A stretch of DNA of 64,000 nucleotides from Bryobacteraceae bacterium (lineage in GTDB: Bacteria > Acidobacteriota > Terriglobia > Bryobacterales > Bryobacteraceae): contig JABAQT010000069.1 of assembly GCA_019187195.1 (NCBI GenBank), forward strand, positions 1 through 64,000, read 5' to 3'. Both the position numbers and the translations under genes were made by a program. Below, one piece after another: positions 44,538 through 54,361 of this stretch. The notes beneath the pieces were generated by a model, which saw only the letters and a program-made list of their open reading frames with translations, searched no databases and had not been told where the DNA came from. Position 1 is the first letter of the stretch. Each line of letters opens with the position of its first letter.

Positions 44538-45775
44538 TCGTGGTCCTGTTTACGCGGATGCCTGCCGGGCAGATCAGCGGGCGTCTCGTGCACGCGCTCG
44601 CGGAACCCGCCCTTCATGGCGCTGCCGAGGGAAACACTGTCCGTGCCGAATTTGCCGCGGATGCGATCCACGGCCGTGAGCGCTTTCCTCCAGCGTTCCT
44701 GTTCCCCGCCTTCGAGCAGATTCAACTGTCCCTCTTCCAACTGGAGGTTCGAAGCGTGCACGCCGAGCAGGCGCACGGGCCTTCCCGTCCAGTTGACATG
44801 AAAGAGGCGCCGCGAGTGTTTGACCAGGTCAATGTCCAATTGAGTGGCGTGATCGAAAGTATGGGCGCGGGTGAAGGTGGAAAAATCGGAGTAGCGGAGT
44901 TTCAGTTGCAAGGTGCGCGCATGGAAGGAATGTTCGCGGAGGCGGCTGGCCACCATTTCCGAGAGTCTCGCCAGCGTTGCGTCGATCACCTCGATGTCCG
45001 CGGTGTCCTCGTTGAACGTGTGCTCGTGGCTGATGGATTTCGCCCCGGGTCCTTCGCCGATTTCACCGGCAAACCAGCCGCCGGCATCGAGTCCCCGGGC
45101 CTTGCCGGCGAGCGCCAGCCCCCACTTGCCGAACTTCGACTCGAGGAATCGGCGGTCGAGCGCGGCAAGGTCGCCAATGCGGCGAATGCCGTAAGCGTGC
45201 AGAGCTTTTTCCGTCACCTTGCCGACGCCGGGGATTTTGCGCACCGCGAGCGGAGCAAGGAAGCGCGCTTCCGCGCCGGGGTGGATCCAGAGCACGCCGT
45301 TCGGCTTTGCCTGATCGGAGCAGATCTTGGCCACCAGGCGGCTGGTGGCGGCTCCGATGGAGCAGTTGAGACGCGTCTTCTCGCGGACGCGCTCGTGCAA
45401 CTTGTGGGCGGCGAGCATGGGGGGGCCGTGCAGCCGCTCCGCGCCGGTAAGGTCGAGGTAGGCTTCGTCGATCGAAGCCATTTCGACCCGCGGGGTGAAG
45501 GAGTGCAGGACTTCGAACACCTGTTCCGAGCATTCCCTGTAACGCTTCGGATGGCCTTCCACGAAGATGGCCTGGGGACAGAGCTTATACGCGGTGCGGA
45601 GCGGCATGGCCGAATGGACGCCGAATTTGCGGGCGGCGTAGGAGGCGGCCGAGACGACGCCGCGCTGGTCCGGCTGCCCGCCCACGACGACGGGCTTGCC
45701 CTTGAGTTCGGGGTGATAGAGTTCCTCGACGGAGACAAAGAAGGCGTCCATGTCGACATGGAAGATGGTTTTCAT
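44534..45775 (-). CDS. dinB: DNA polymerase IV (Y-family)
   Basis: From ATG 45775 the product is 413 aa. Y-family motifs: 'IFHVDMDAFFVSVEELYHPE' (catalytic Asp), 'VVSAASYAARKFGVHSAMPL', 'ASIDEAYLDLTGAERLHGPP' (catalytic D/E), and the thumb HhH 'IPGVGKVTEKALHAYGIRRI'. The C-terminal little finger is present; a beta-clamp motif of the QxxLF type may be in 'EGQLNLLEG'. It performs error-prone translesion synthesis, usually under SOS control; no LexA box was recognised upstream. The 87-base gap to prmC holds a -10-like TAGAAT on the minus strand. Confidence 0.95.
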   Translation of the reverse strand: MKTIFHVDMDAFFVSVEELYHPELKGKPVVVGGQPDQRGVVSAASYAARKFGVHSAMPLRTAYKLCPQAIFVEGHPKRYRECSEQVFEVLHSFTPRVEMASIDEAYLDLTGAERLHGPPMLAAHKLHERVREKTRLNCSIGAATSRLVAKICSDQAKPNGVLWIHPGAEARFLAPLAVRKIPGVGKVTEKALHAYGIRRIGDLAALDRRFLESKFGKWGLALAGKARGLDAGGWFAGEIGEGPGAKSISHEHTFNEDTADIEVIDATLARLSEMVASRLREHSFHARTLQLKLRYSDFSTFTRAHTFDHATQLDIDLVKHSRRLFHVNWTGRPVRLLGVHASNLQLEEGQLNLLEGGEQERWRKALTAVDRIRGKFGTDSVSLGSAMKGGFRERVHETPADLPGRHPRKQDHE

Positions 45776-45862
45776 TCGCCAGGCACTCAACAGGCCGTAC
45801 TCACCAATTCTACCCCCCGCCGGAGACGTGGAATGGCTGGATTCGGGCCGCGATTACAAGCT

Positions 45863-46708
45863 TCAGCCAGCGGCAAGCGGTCCGAGACGCGCGGCAAGGA
45901 CGCGTGGAATTCCAGCCAGATCGGCGGTCTCCTCGATGTCCTGCCAGCGGGTGTCGAGCATGGCGCGAACCGCTTCGAGCGAGCGGTAGCCGAGTTCCAT
46001 GATCAGCCATCCGCCGGGTTCGAGGACGCGGGCGGCTTCGGGGATCAGCCGTCCGTAAATCTCGACGCCGGTCGGGCCGCCGTAGAGGGCAACGGAGGGC
46101 TCATAGTCGCGGACTTCCGCCTGGAGGGATTGGCGGTCGCCTTCGGGCACATACGGGGGGTTCGAAACCACGAGGTCCAGTGAGCGGCTTGCGAAAGCGG
46201 CGCAGAGATCACACTCCACCAGGTGGACGGGCGCTCTGTTGCCGGCGGCGTTTTCCGCCGCCACGCGCAAGGCTTCAGGGGAGATGTCGGAGGCGAAGAC
46301 GCGGGCTCGCGGCATCTCGAGGGCCAGGGTGACGGCGATGGCTCCCGAGCCGCACCCTACGTCGAGGACGCGTTTCGCTCCCCTGGCCAGGCGCAGCGCC
46401 GTTTCCACCACGTGCTCGGTTTCGGGACGCGGTATGAGGACGGCCTGGGAGACGCGGAACGGCCGCCCGAAGAATTCCTGGCGGCTGGTAATGTATTGCG
46501 TGGGCTTGCCGTGCAGGCGCTCATGCAGATAGCGCCCGTAGTGGAGTTGGACGAGCGGCGTGAGCTCCTCTTCCGGATGGGCGTAGAGATAAGGCCGCTC
46601 GCGTTGCAGGGCGTGGCAAAGCAGGACTTCGGCCGTAAGGCGCGGCGCGGCGGTTCGAGCGTCTTCAAGCAGCCGCGTACCCTGCTCGAGAGCCGTACGG
46701 ACGGTCAT
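45863..46708 (-). CDS. prmC: Peptide-chain-release-factor N5-glutamine methyltransferase PrmC
   Basis: This 281-aa enzyme methylates the Gln of the GGQ motif of release factors. Motifs: 'TQYITSRQEFFGRPFRVSQA' and 'LIPRPETEHVVE' (N-terminal recognition domain), SAM loop 'VLDVGCGSGAIAVTLALE', and the catalytic NPPY at 183-186 ('VVSNPPYVPEGD'). It directly follows prfA (prfA's TAG ends one base before its ATG), the usual pairing of enzyme and substrate. Length is standard. Confidence 0.96.
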   Translation of the reverse strand: MTVRTALEQGTRLLEDARTAAPRLTAEVLLCHALQRERPYLYAHPEEELTPLVQLHYGRYLHERLHGKPTQYITSRQEFFGRPFRVSQAVLIPRPETEHVVETALRLARGAKRVLDVGCGSGAIAVTLALEMPRARVFASDISPEALRVAAENAAGNRAPVHLVECDLCAAFASRSLDLVVSNPPYVPEGDRQSLQAEVRDYEPSVALYGGPTGVEIYGRLIPEAARVLEPGGWLIMELGYRSLEAVRAMLDTRWQDIEETADLAGIPRVLAARLGPLAAG

Positions 46709-47797
<1,089 letters not shown>

Positions 47798-47830
47798 GAT
47801 GCTCAGTTCCGCGGGGGTTAGGCTGAAGGG

Positions 47831-48820
47831 TCAGGCGATGACCAGTTCGCCGCCCTGCTGTTGCTCGAGCTTCATCGCCCCTTCGAGGGCATGAATCGCC
47901 ACTTCGGTCTGGTCATCGGCGGGGGGTTGGGTGGTGATCTTTTGCAGCCACAGACCCGGCATGGTGAGAAGCGCGAGAAGGCTGCTTCGCTTCCTGGCGG
48001 CGTAGCGGATCATTTCGTAGCTGAGACCGGCGATGACGGGCAGCAGCACGATGCGGGAAATGAACTTTCCGGCGAATCCGTCAAAAGGGAGCAGGGTATA
48101 GACCGCCATCGAAACCATCATCACGACAAGTAGAAAACTGGTTCCGCAGCGGGGGTGGAGCGTGGTGAACTGCTGCGCGTTCCGCACGGTTACCGGTTGG
48201 CCGGATTCGAAATTGAACACCACTTTGTGTTCAGCGCCATGATATTGAAATACCCGGTGGATATCCTTCGACCTCGACAGCATGTAGAGGAATCCGAGGA
48301 AGATGGCGATGCGGATGACCCCGTCGACGAAGTTGAACGCGACACGGTTGTGAATGAGCGGGAAGGACTTCTCAAGCAATGTGGTCATGTACAGGGGTAG
48401 GAGTTTGTACATGAGGATGAAGAACACCAGGGAAAAACCGAGGGTCACTGTCATCGCCCACGAGGAGACTTCCGTTTTCCCGCCGTCCTTCCGCGCTTCT
48501 CCCTCATCGAGAGCGGCATTCGCGGAAAACTGAAGCGATTTCACGCCAAGCCACATCGCCTGCCCCAACGTCCCCACGCCACGTGCGATCGGGTACTTGA
48601 AGAAAGGGTATTTTTCGGAAACCCGCGGCAGCGTGTTTTCCTCGGTGACCAGTTCTCCGTTGGGTTTCCGCACGGCCACGCAGTAGCTGTGCGGGGCTCG
48701 CATCATCACACCCTCCATGACGGCCTGGCCGCCCACGAGCGTCTCTTCCCCGCTTTCGAGCACGGGCAGGAGTTGGACGTGAGCCGCCATCCGGAGAAAC
48801 TTCTTGGGAGACCAGGACAT
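47831..48820 (-). CDS. DUF1385 (YqhQ-like) membrane protein
   Basis: From ATG 48820 the product is 329 aa; AAGGAAAA 6-7 bases upstream supports this start over ATG 48838. Motifs: 'LVGGQAVMEGVMMRAPHSYC', 'VFQYHGAEHKVVFNFESGQP' and 'TLHPRCGTSFLLVVMMVSMA'. It has about five membrane helices. The family has no proven function but is frequently found beside prfA/prmC in diverse bacteria, as here, suggesting a conserved but unknown link to translation termination or membrane biology. Confidence 0.92.
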   Translation of the reverse strand: MSWSPKKFLRMAAHVQLLPVLESGEETLVGGQAVMEGVMMRAPHSYCVAVRKPNGELVTEENTLPRVSEKYPFFKYPIARGVGTLGQAMWLGVKSLQFSANAALDEGEARKDGGKTEVSSWAMTVTLGFSLVFFILMYKLLPLYMTTLLEKSFPLIHNRVAFNFVDGVIRIAIFLGFLYMLSRSKDIHRVFQYHGAEHKVVFNFESGQPVTVRNAQQFTTLHPRCGTSFLLVVMMVSMAVYTLLPFDGFAGKFISRIVLLPVIAGLSYEMIRYAARKRSSLLALLTMPGLWLQKITTQPPADDQTEVAIHALEGAMKLEQQQGGELVIA

Positions 48821-48894
48821 ACTTTTCCTTGTCCTCATTATAGCTGATGGCTCCCGGAAATCAGGGTTGCGCGGGGTGCGGCTTTGCCGTCAAT

Positions 48895-49251
48895 TCACGG
48901 GCGCCGGCCCCGCTGAAGAATCCAGTTCAGGTGGGATGGCTCGAAGGGGGCCGCGCAATAGTCAGCGGCGCCCGCATCCATGGCGTCGAGGTATTCGCCG
49001 GGTTCGGGGTGGCGGGTGACCACCACGACCGGAGCCGTGACGGCATTGAGCAGATTCGTCAGATCCGCGGTGAAACCGCTGAACACCAGGTCCGGTGAAG
49101 TCGAGCGCAGGCTGTCGACATCGCCGCAGGTTTCCGTCGTGACCGGCAGCGCCTGATGGTGCAACGCGTTCCGCAACTGGTCAGCAAGTTCGTTTTCCAT
49201 CCCGATCAAGGCTACTTTTCGAGAGTATTCGGCGGAACAGTCTTGGGGCAC
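48895..49251 (-). CDS. Degenerate receiver-like (pseudo-receiver) protein
   Basis: This 118-aa protein starts at GTG 49251 and follows the CheY-like alternation: 'KVALIGMENELADQLRNALH', 'SPDLVFSGFTADLTNLLNAV', 'APVVVVTRHPEPGEYLDAMD' and 'AGAADYCAAPFEPSHLNWIL'. At the phospho-acceptor position Ser58 stands for Asp, and Ala101 replaces the conserved Lys; only Thr79 fits. It therefore cannot be phosphorylated in the usual way and may act as a protein-binding module. It is last in the row after the CBS gene, 95 bases away. Confidence 0.65.
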   Translation of the reverse strand: MPQDCSAEYSRKVALIGMENELADQLRNALHHQALPVTTETCGDVDSLRSTSPDLVFSGFTADLTNLLNAVTAPVVVVTRHPEPGEYLDAMDAGAADYCAAPFEPSHLNWILQRGRRP

Positions 49252-49346
49252 TACACTCTGTACATCGGCTCAATGCTTGCATAACTTGAGGATCGAAGGG
49301 CGGGGCCGTGCTTTCCGGCCGGTTCTATGCAGGAAATGCGTGGACG

Positions 49347-49766
49347 CTACTCGCGTTCCACGGTGTTCCTCAGTTCCACCAGCAGGTCCAGGTATGTCAG
49401 GATTCCGATCACGCGGTCCCCCGCCTCGACAACCGGAGCGCCGCCGAATTTCTCGAGGATGAACAGGTTCAGGGCATCGAGCAGCGTCTGGCCGGGGCGC
49501 AGCACCTTCACGTCGCGCGTCATCACGCCCTCGACGGGAGCCTCGAGCGCGTCATTGAAACTGCCGCCGTTCTCATAGCGGTCCTCCAGGTGGATGACGT
49601 GCAGGCGGATGTCGCGGTCAGTCAGAATGCCGGCCAGGTGTCCATACGCCACCACGGGCAGTTGGCGGATGTGGTGTTCATTCATCAGGCGGAGCGCCTT
49701 ACGCAAGGGGTCACCGGGCGCGACGGCGACCACGGGCGAGTGCATCAGTTCGCGAACCAGTTTCAT
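49347..49766 (-). CDS. CBS-domain pair protein
   Basis: This 139-aa protein consists of two CBS domains: 'VRELMHSPVVAVAPGDPLRK', 'ALRLMNEHHIRQLPVVAYGH', 'LAGILTDRDIRLH' for the first, and 'VEGVMTRDVKVLRPGQTLLD', 'ALNLFILEKFGGAPVVEAGD', 'RVIGILTYLDLLVELR' for the second. Such Bateman modules bind adenine nucleotides and regulate partners. It lies 72 bases downstream of the tyrosine-kinase gene and may be co-transcribed with it. Confidence 0.92.
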   Translation of the reverse strand: MKLVRELMHSPVVAVAPGDPLRKALRLMNEHHIRQLPVVAYGHLAGILTDRDIRLHVIHLEDRYENGGSFNDALEAPVEGVMTRDVKVLRPGQTLLDALNLFILEKFGGAPVVEAGDRVIGILTYLDLLVELRNTVERE

Positions 49767-49838
49767 TTTCCATCCAGTAAGCCCGGCCCGGGACCCATGG
49801 GACGGAGGGGGAGGCTCGAGAGGGCCGCCACGCTCCGG

Positions 49839-50726
49839 CTATTCGTCGTCGCCCGCCTCCGGGTTTTCGTTTGGCCGTTCGTCCGGCTTTGAATAGTAGT
49901 AGCTGTGATAATAGGTGTACTTACTGTAGAGTTCGCCGCGGCGGGCGCCGTTCACAATGATGCCGAGCACATTGTTCTCGCAGAGGGAGGCCATCGCCCG
50001 GGTAATGGAATCGATGGTAGTGCTTCCGATTCTCACCACCAGCACGGTGCCATGGCACAGGGTCGAGAGCAGGCTCGCGTCGGCGGCGAACAGGAGCGGG
50101 GGACTGTCGAGGATGACCCAGTTGAACAACTGCGGAAGGTTGTCGAGCAGGCTGCGCACTTCGGCCAGATTCAGCAGTTCGAGGGGATTGATGACCGCCT
50201 CGCCGGCAGGCATGATGTAGAGGTTGGTGCCGGCCACCTTGCGGATCACTTCCGGGAGTTTGGCCTTCCCGAGCAGGTAGTCCGTGATGCCGGGAGTGCG
50301 ATCGATCTGGAACATGTTGTGGACGCACGGCCGGCGGAAGTCGAAATCGGCGAGCAGCGTCAGGTTGTTCGAAAGGTGGGCCTCCGCCATCGCCAGGTTG
50401 ACGGCGGCGAACGATTTTCCCTCGGCCGGCGAGGGGGAAGTGATCACGATATTGTGAATGGGCTGCAGACCCTGCAGGTGGTTGAGGCGGGTGCGCAGAG
50501 TGCGGAACTCCTCCATCGGCGCCTCATGCGGACGGGATGCGTCAATGAGATGCACCTCAGGGGCCGGGTTGAACGGGATCTCCTTTACCTGATCGAGGAT
50601 CCCGCGCAAGCTGACGTCCACCTGCCGGCCGGTGACGGACGACTTGGGGGCAGTGAAATTGGAAGGCTGCGGGGTAAGCAACCCCGCCTGCTCGGCGCGC
50701 CGTAAGGCATCATGAACCCGGCTCAT
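49839..50726 (-). CDS. Bacterial tyrosine kinase (BY-kinase, CpsD/Wzc-kinase type)
   Basis: This 295-aa cytoplasmic ATPase has Walker A 'ITSPSPAEGKSFAAVNLAMA', Walker A' 'LLADFDFRRPCVHNMF' and Walker B 'FNWVILDSPPLLFAADASLL'. The C-terminus carries a tyrosine cluster ('SKYTYYHSYYYSKPDE'), the usual autophosphorylation site. It has no membrane part, so it belongs to the two-protein arrangement in which the upstream Wzz-type protein is its membrane activator. 'FRTLRTRLNHLQG' near residue 75 is the oligomerisation motif region. Controls polysaccharide chain length and export. Confidence 0.94.
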   Translation of the reverse strand: MSRVHDALRRAEQAGLLTPQPSNFTAPKSSVTGRQVDVSLRGILDQVKEIPFNPAPEVHLIDASRPHEAPMEEFRTLRTRLNHLQGLQPIHNIVITSPSPAEGKSFAAVNLAMAEAHLSNNLTLLADFDFRRPCVHNMFQIDRTPGITDYLLGKAKLPEVIRKVAGTNLYIMPAGEAVINPLELLNLAEVRSLLDNLPQLFNWVILDSPPLLFAADASLLSTLCHGTVLVVRIGSTTIDSITRAMASLCENNVLGIIVNGARRGELYSKYTYYHSYYYSKPDERPNENPEAGDDE

Positions 50727-50748
50727 ACGATTTCCTCCGTCTTCGCGG

Positions 50749-52443
50749 CTATACCTTTACGACAAAATAGTAGTAATACATCGATCCCGACATAATGAGG
50801 ACCCCGACGATGCAGGCTGTGGACCATGCCAGCCAGTTCAACCGCCGGCGCCGGCGCACCACCAGGTCGTGTTCGAGCAGCGGGATGCTGCCCAGAATGT
50901 TCAACTGCGTGTAAGCGCGGACATCTTTCAGATTCTTGAGAGAGGTATCCTTCAATTCGCGGCCCGCTCCCAGCAGCAGACCGAGGACGAGGCCGATTCC
51001 GGCGCCGACTCCGACAATCACCGCGCGATTGGGTTCGGATGGTTTCTGGGGGATGGAAGCGGGATCGAGCAGTTCGAGCGTCTCGCCCTGCTGGCGGTTT
51101 TCCAGGTCGGTGGCGATCTTCGATACGCTCTGCTTCTTGTTGAGTTCCTCCACCCGCTCCCGCACCAGGTCGCGTTCGCGAAGTAGATCCATGTACTCCT
51201 TCTCACCAAGAGGCGTCGCATCAATCCGCGCCTGCGTCGTCTTGACGGCCGCATCCACGCGCTGAGCCTCTTTCAAGGATTCGTCGAGTTCGATCGCCTT
51301 GGCCTCGAGCGCGCCCTGGAGGCGCTGTATGGAAGCCTCGAGTTCCCGTGCCTCGCGAACCACGTTTGGATTAATGATCGTTCTGGTGACCTGTTTGGCG
51401 GCCTCCGCCGGCTTTTTGGCCGCTTCTTCCTTTTCCATCGTCTCGCGCTTTTTCTTGAGGAAGTTCAACGCCGCCATGGCGCGCTGCACGTCGGGGTGCG
51501 TATCCTTGTAGCTCTCCTTCATCGCCGCAAGCTGCAGTTCCATCTGCTGGATGTCGTTTTCGAGTTTGGACATGCGGTCGCTTTTTTCCTGCGCCGCCTG
51601 CACCTGGGCCACCGTTACCTGTTCGGTGGGAGACTTCAGCGTACGGAGCTGCTCCTTGTAGATGCGCATCTGATTCTCCATCATCAGACGGTCTTCCTTC
51701 ACGCGATTAATGGTCGTATTCAGGTTCGTGAGGCGCTGCTCGAGGGCATTCAACTGCTGAAGGTTCTGCGCCACCTGGTCGGGTAGTTTTCCCGCGTTGG
51801 CGACGCGGAAACGCGCGAGCTTATCCTCGACCACCTCGAGATCGCGGCGGCTCATCTCGAGCTGGTCCTTGAGAAACTGCGTCGTGAAGGTGGACTGATT
51901 CGTGCGGTCGCGAGCATTTTCGTTGATGAAGCGCGTCACCAGGTCCTGGCAAACCTTATGAGCCAGGGAACGGTTTTCATACGAGAAGGATATCTGGAAG
52001 GCTGGAACCTGGCGTTTGCCCTCCGACGTGGTGAAGTTCACCACGTTGCTGATGCGCACGTCGTACTTGCGCATGTTTTCGACCACATCTTCCATGGGGA
52101 GGCGGGCGCGGTCGCGCGGATAGAGCCCGTAGCTGTTGATGATGTTGGTGAGCGCGGTGCGGCTGAGAATCTGCTGGGCCATCGAGTTGATGCGCTGCGA
52201 CATCTCCATGTTGACGTTTGTCGGGACAAAGGCGTCGGGAACGACGGGCGGCACCACACGCACGACGGCCGATGACATATAAGTGTCCGGCCAGAGGAAC
52301 GCCACCAGTACGGCGATTACCAGGGCTCCAAACGCCGGCCCGAGGATCCACGCTTTTTGCCTCCGGACCATGTCGAGGTAGTCCTCGATGTCCGGCGGGC
52401 GCCGGTTCACACTGAGCGGGCTGTCGTAATTCTCCGATTCCAT
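50749..52443 (-). CDS. Wzz/GumC-type polysaccharide co-polymerase
   Basis: This 564-aa protein has two membrane helices, one at about 35-55 ('PAFGALVIAVLVAFLWPD') and one near the C-terminus ('LAWSTACIVGVLIMSGSMYY'), with a long coiled-coil periplasmic region between them (about 180-420). An extra membrane helix at about 475-495 ('AVIVGVGAGIGLVLGLLLGA') follows 'PASIPQKPSEPN', the Pro-rich motif of the family. It would set exopolysaccharide chain length and activate the kinase encoded downstream. AGGAGG precedes ATG 52443. Confidence 0.93.
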   Translation of the reverse strand: MESENYDSPLSVNRRPPDIEDYLDMVRRQKAWILGPAFGALVIAVLVAFLWPDTYMSSAVVRVVPPVVPDAFVPTNVNMEMSQRINSMAQQILSRTALTNIINSYGLYPRDRARLPMEDVVENMRKYDVRISNVVNFTTSEGKRQVPAFQISFSYENRSLAHKVCQDLVTRFINENARDRTNQSTFTTQFLKDQLEMSRRDLEVVEDKLARFRVANAGKLPDQVAQNLQQLNALEQRLTNLNTTINRVKEDRLMMENQMRIYKEQLRTLKSPTEQVTVAQVQAAQEKSDRMSKLENDIQQMELQLAAMKESYKDTHPDVQRAMAALNFLKKKRETMEKEEAAKKPAEAAKQVTRTIINPNVVREARELEASIQRLQGALEAKAIELDESLKEAQRVDAAVKTTQARIDATPLGEKEYMDLLRERDLVRERVEELNKKQSVSKIATDLENRQQGETLELLDPASIPQKPSEPNRAVIVGVGAGIGLVLGLLLGAGRELKDTSLKNLKDVRAYTQLNILGSIPLLEHDLVVRRRRRLNWLAWSTACIVGVLIMSGSMYYYYFVVKV

Positions 52444-52470
52444 GAATCCTCCTGAAACCCGTCCACGACG

Positions 52471-53106
52471 TCAGGGAACGATGATCTGATCCCCGTTCTC
52501 CAGTGTAATGTTCTGCTGGAGGTTCTTGCCGTCCACCACCTCTTTATAGTTGAACTTGATGCGTTTGCTGCCGCGGGCGATGACGATCTTCTTACCGTTG
52601 GCGAACTCTTTCAAGCCGCCGGCCGCCCCAATCGCCTCAAGCACGGTGGTAGTGGTAACGAGAGGAAAGACGCCGGTCCGGTTGACTTCGCCGATGATGT
52701 AGTATTTCTTACTGTTGACCTGTTGAACGGCGATGAACACCTCGGGCTTGTTCATCACCTTCGAGAGGGCGGCGGTGATCTCCTGTCCCAGTTGCTCCGG
52801 CGTATGCCCGGCAGCCTGGAGTTCACCCACCAGCGGCATCGAAATCTTACCATCGGGGCGCACAAAGACCGGCCCTGAGAGATCCGGCTCGCGCCAAACC
52901 TTTATCATGATGATGTCCTCGGGGCCCAACTTGTATGTCTTGGGGTCGACGGGCATGGGGGCGCCGCCAGCGTTCCTGACTTCCTCCAGCGTTTTACGGG
53001 AATCGTTGACTTGAGGATTTTCCTTCTTTTCCTGCGCTCCCTGCTGAGCCGCCAGGGCCGGCGCCGCGAGGAGGAGGATATACGTGATGGAAAAAATTCT
53101 AGCCAT
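52471..53106 (-). CDS. Outer-membrane polysaccharide export protein (Wza/EpsA-like)
   Basis: From ATG 53106 the product is 211 aa with a signal peptide (core 'SITYILLLAAPALAAQ'). The Poly_export domain is 'YKLGPEDIIMIKVWREPDLS', 'GPVFVRPDGKISMPLVGELQ', 'AAGHTPEQLGQEITAALSK', followed by an SLBB domain ('YYIIGEVNRTGVFPL', 'VLEAIGAAGGLKEFANGKKI'). There is no lipobox Cys and the protein is shorter than E. coli Wza (about 380 aa), so it may form only the periplasmic ring. First gene of the export operon. Confidence 0.9.
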   Translation of the reverse strand: MARIFSITYILLLAAPALAAQQGAQEKKENPQVNDSRKTLEEVRNAGGAPMPVDPKTYKLGPEDIIMIKVWREPDLSGPVFVRPDGKISMPLVGELQAAGHTPEQLGQEITAALSKVMNKPEVFIAVQQVNSKKYYIIGEVNRTGVFPLVTTTTVLEAIGAAGGLKEFANGKKIVIARGSKRIKFNYKEVVDGKNLQQNITLENGDQIIVP

Positions 53107-53182
53107 GTTGCGAAGTCCTCGATAATCTGGAATGGAATCCGGCCGGTTCAAGACCAGCGGCCTTGCCTGGATACTCCCTGTT

Positions 53183-53188
53183 ATTATA
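53183..53188 (-). promoter_or_regulatory. -10 hexamer upstream of the polysaccharide export operon
   Basis: TATAAT on the minus strand lies 76 bases before ATG 53106. The -35 region is weak. The 159-base gap to the divergent EVE gene also has CATAAT (53253-53258) seven bases before ATG 53266. Confidence 0.4.
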
Positions 53189-53265
53189 CGCCTTGCGCCC
53201 GGAAAGAGGCTCTCCATCTACCTATTGTTGCCGCCCCTGCCGCGTTTCTCCGCATAATAGTGTGC

Positions 53266-53676
53266 ATGAACTTCTTCCTGGCCAAGACGGACCCGGACAC
53301 CTACTCCATCGGCAATCTCGAACGGGAACAGAAGACCGTCTGGGATGGAGTGACGAATCCGCAGGCGGTCCGCGCCATCCGGGGGATGCGCGTGGGGGAC
53401 CTGGTATTCATCTACCACAGCGGAGGCGAAACGGCGGTGGTGGGGTTGGCGCGGGTCGCATCCGAGCCTCGCGATGATCCGGACAACGCCCGGTCGGCGG
53501 TTGTGGACCTGGAGTTTCTCACGCGCCTCGATCCGCCGACCGCGCTTTCCGAAATCAAGAAATCGCAACAATTCAACGATTGGAGCCTGGTTCGCCAGCC
53601 GCGCCTGTCGACAATGCCCGCCCCGGACTCCTTCGCCGCATGGATGCGGAAGCGCTACCCCGGCCGGATCGACTGA
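53266..53676 (+). CDS. EVE-domain protein
   Basis: From ATG 53266 the product is 136 aa. The EVE pattern is clear: 'MNFFLAKTDPDTYSIGNLER', 'VWDGVTNPQAVRAIRGMRVG', 'DLVFIYHSGGETAVVGLARV', 'AVVDLEFLTRLDPPTALSEI'. EVE is a PUA-like domain thought to bind modified bases in DNA or RNA; it occurs in restriction and RNA contexts and in human THYN1. The next gene starts two bases after its stop. No modification or restriction genes are adjacent apart from an HNH nuclease gene. Confidence 0.9.
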   Translation: MNFFLAKTDPDTYSIGNLEREQKTVWDGVTNPQAVRAIRGMRVGDLVFIYHSGGETAVVGLARVASEPRDDPDNARSAVVDLEFLTRLDPPTALSEIKKSQQFNDWSLVRQPRLSTMPAPDSFAAWMRKRYPGRID

Positions 53677-53678
53677 CC

Positions 53679-53840
53679 ATGCCGCGGAAGAAGCCCTCCC
53701 AACCCGATGCCGGAAAGAAAGCGCGCCGCATCGCCCGTAATGTGATCGGGACGGTGCCCGTGGAGAAGGTGATTCTCCCCAAGACGCTGCGGAAGAAGCC
53801 GAAACACAGGAAAAGCCTCGAGCGGGACGAATCTCAATAG
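53679..53840 (+). CDS. 53-residue very basic protein of unknown function
   Basis: From ATG 53679 the product is 53 aa and rich in Lys/Arg ('[20 protein letters not shown]', '[20 protein letters not shown]'). The two-base gap to the EVE stop suggests co-translation. The composition suggests nucleic-acid binding, but no family is recognised. The last seven bases overlap the convergent HNH gene. It may be spurious, though the spacing and biased composition support it. Confidence 0.55.
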   Translation: MPRKKPSQPDAGKKARRIARNVIGTVPVEKVILPKTLRKKPKHRKSLERDESQ

Positions 53841-54361
53841 AACAGGTACTTCCGCCATTGCGTGTCGCCCTTGGCGAGCATTCGCATCAGGTGGCGGCTG
53901 GTGTGGAGAGTGAAGGGATGCGGCGCCCGGTGAAGTTTCATTCCCGCCTCGTCCGGTGTGCGGTTGCCCTTGCGGTTGTTGCAGGCATGGCAGCAGGCCA
54001 CGAGATTTTCCCAGGAGCTTTCGCCGGCGCGGGAACGTGGCAGGACGTGATCCAGGGTCAATTCGGCGGATGGCATGGTACGGCCGCAATACTGGCAGGT
54101 ATAGCGGTCGCGGAGGAGGATGTTCTTTCGTGAAAGAGCGCGGCTTTGATGCGGAATCCGGCGGTATTCGAGCAGGCGGATGACGGAGGGGAGCTGCATG
54201 GCCTGCAGCGAGGAGTGCACATAGGCGCTGGCGTGCTCCTCGGCGGCGGCGACACCCTTCAAGACCAGAATGAGAGCACGGCGCGCGGCGCACACGTTGA
54301 TCGGTTCATAGCTCGCGTTCAGCACGAGCACCGGATTATGCAACCGGTCCAGACTGGACAT
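53834..54361 (-). CDS. HNH endonuclease
   Basis: This 175-aa protein has an HNH domain with two zinc CxxC pairs: '[20 protein letters not shown]', '[20 protein letters not shown]', '[15 protein letters not shown]'. The catalytic His is in 'LDHVLPRS'. The N-terminal '[20 protein letters not shown]' block is typical of a widespread stand-alone HNH family found in many non-mobile contexts. It directly follows comF (the comF stop ends next to its ATG). Target is unknown. Confidence 0.92.
   Translation of the reverse strand: MSSLDRLHNPVLVLNASYEPINVCAARRALILVLKGVAAAEEHASAYVHSSLQAMQLPSVIRLLEYRRIPHQSRALSRKNILLRDRYTCQYCGRTMPSAELTLDHVLPRSRAGESSWENLVACCHACNNRKGNRTPDEAGMKLHRAPHPFTLHTSRHLMRMLAKGDTQWRKYLFY

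Noticed and set aside
44540-46183. A 547-codon plus-strand frame
   Set aside because: Antisense to dinB and prmC, which have complete catalytic motifs.
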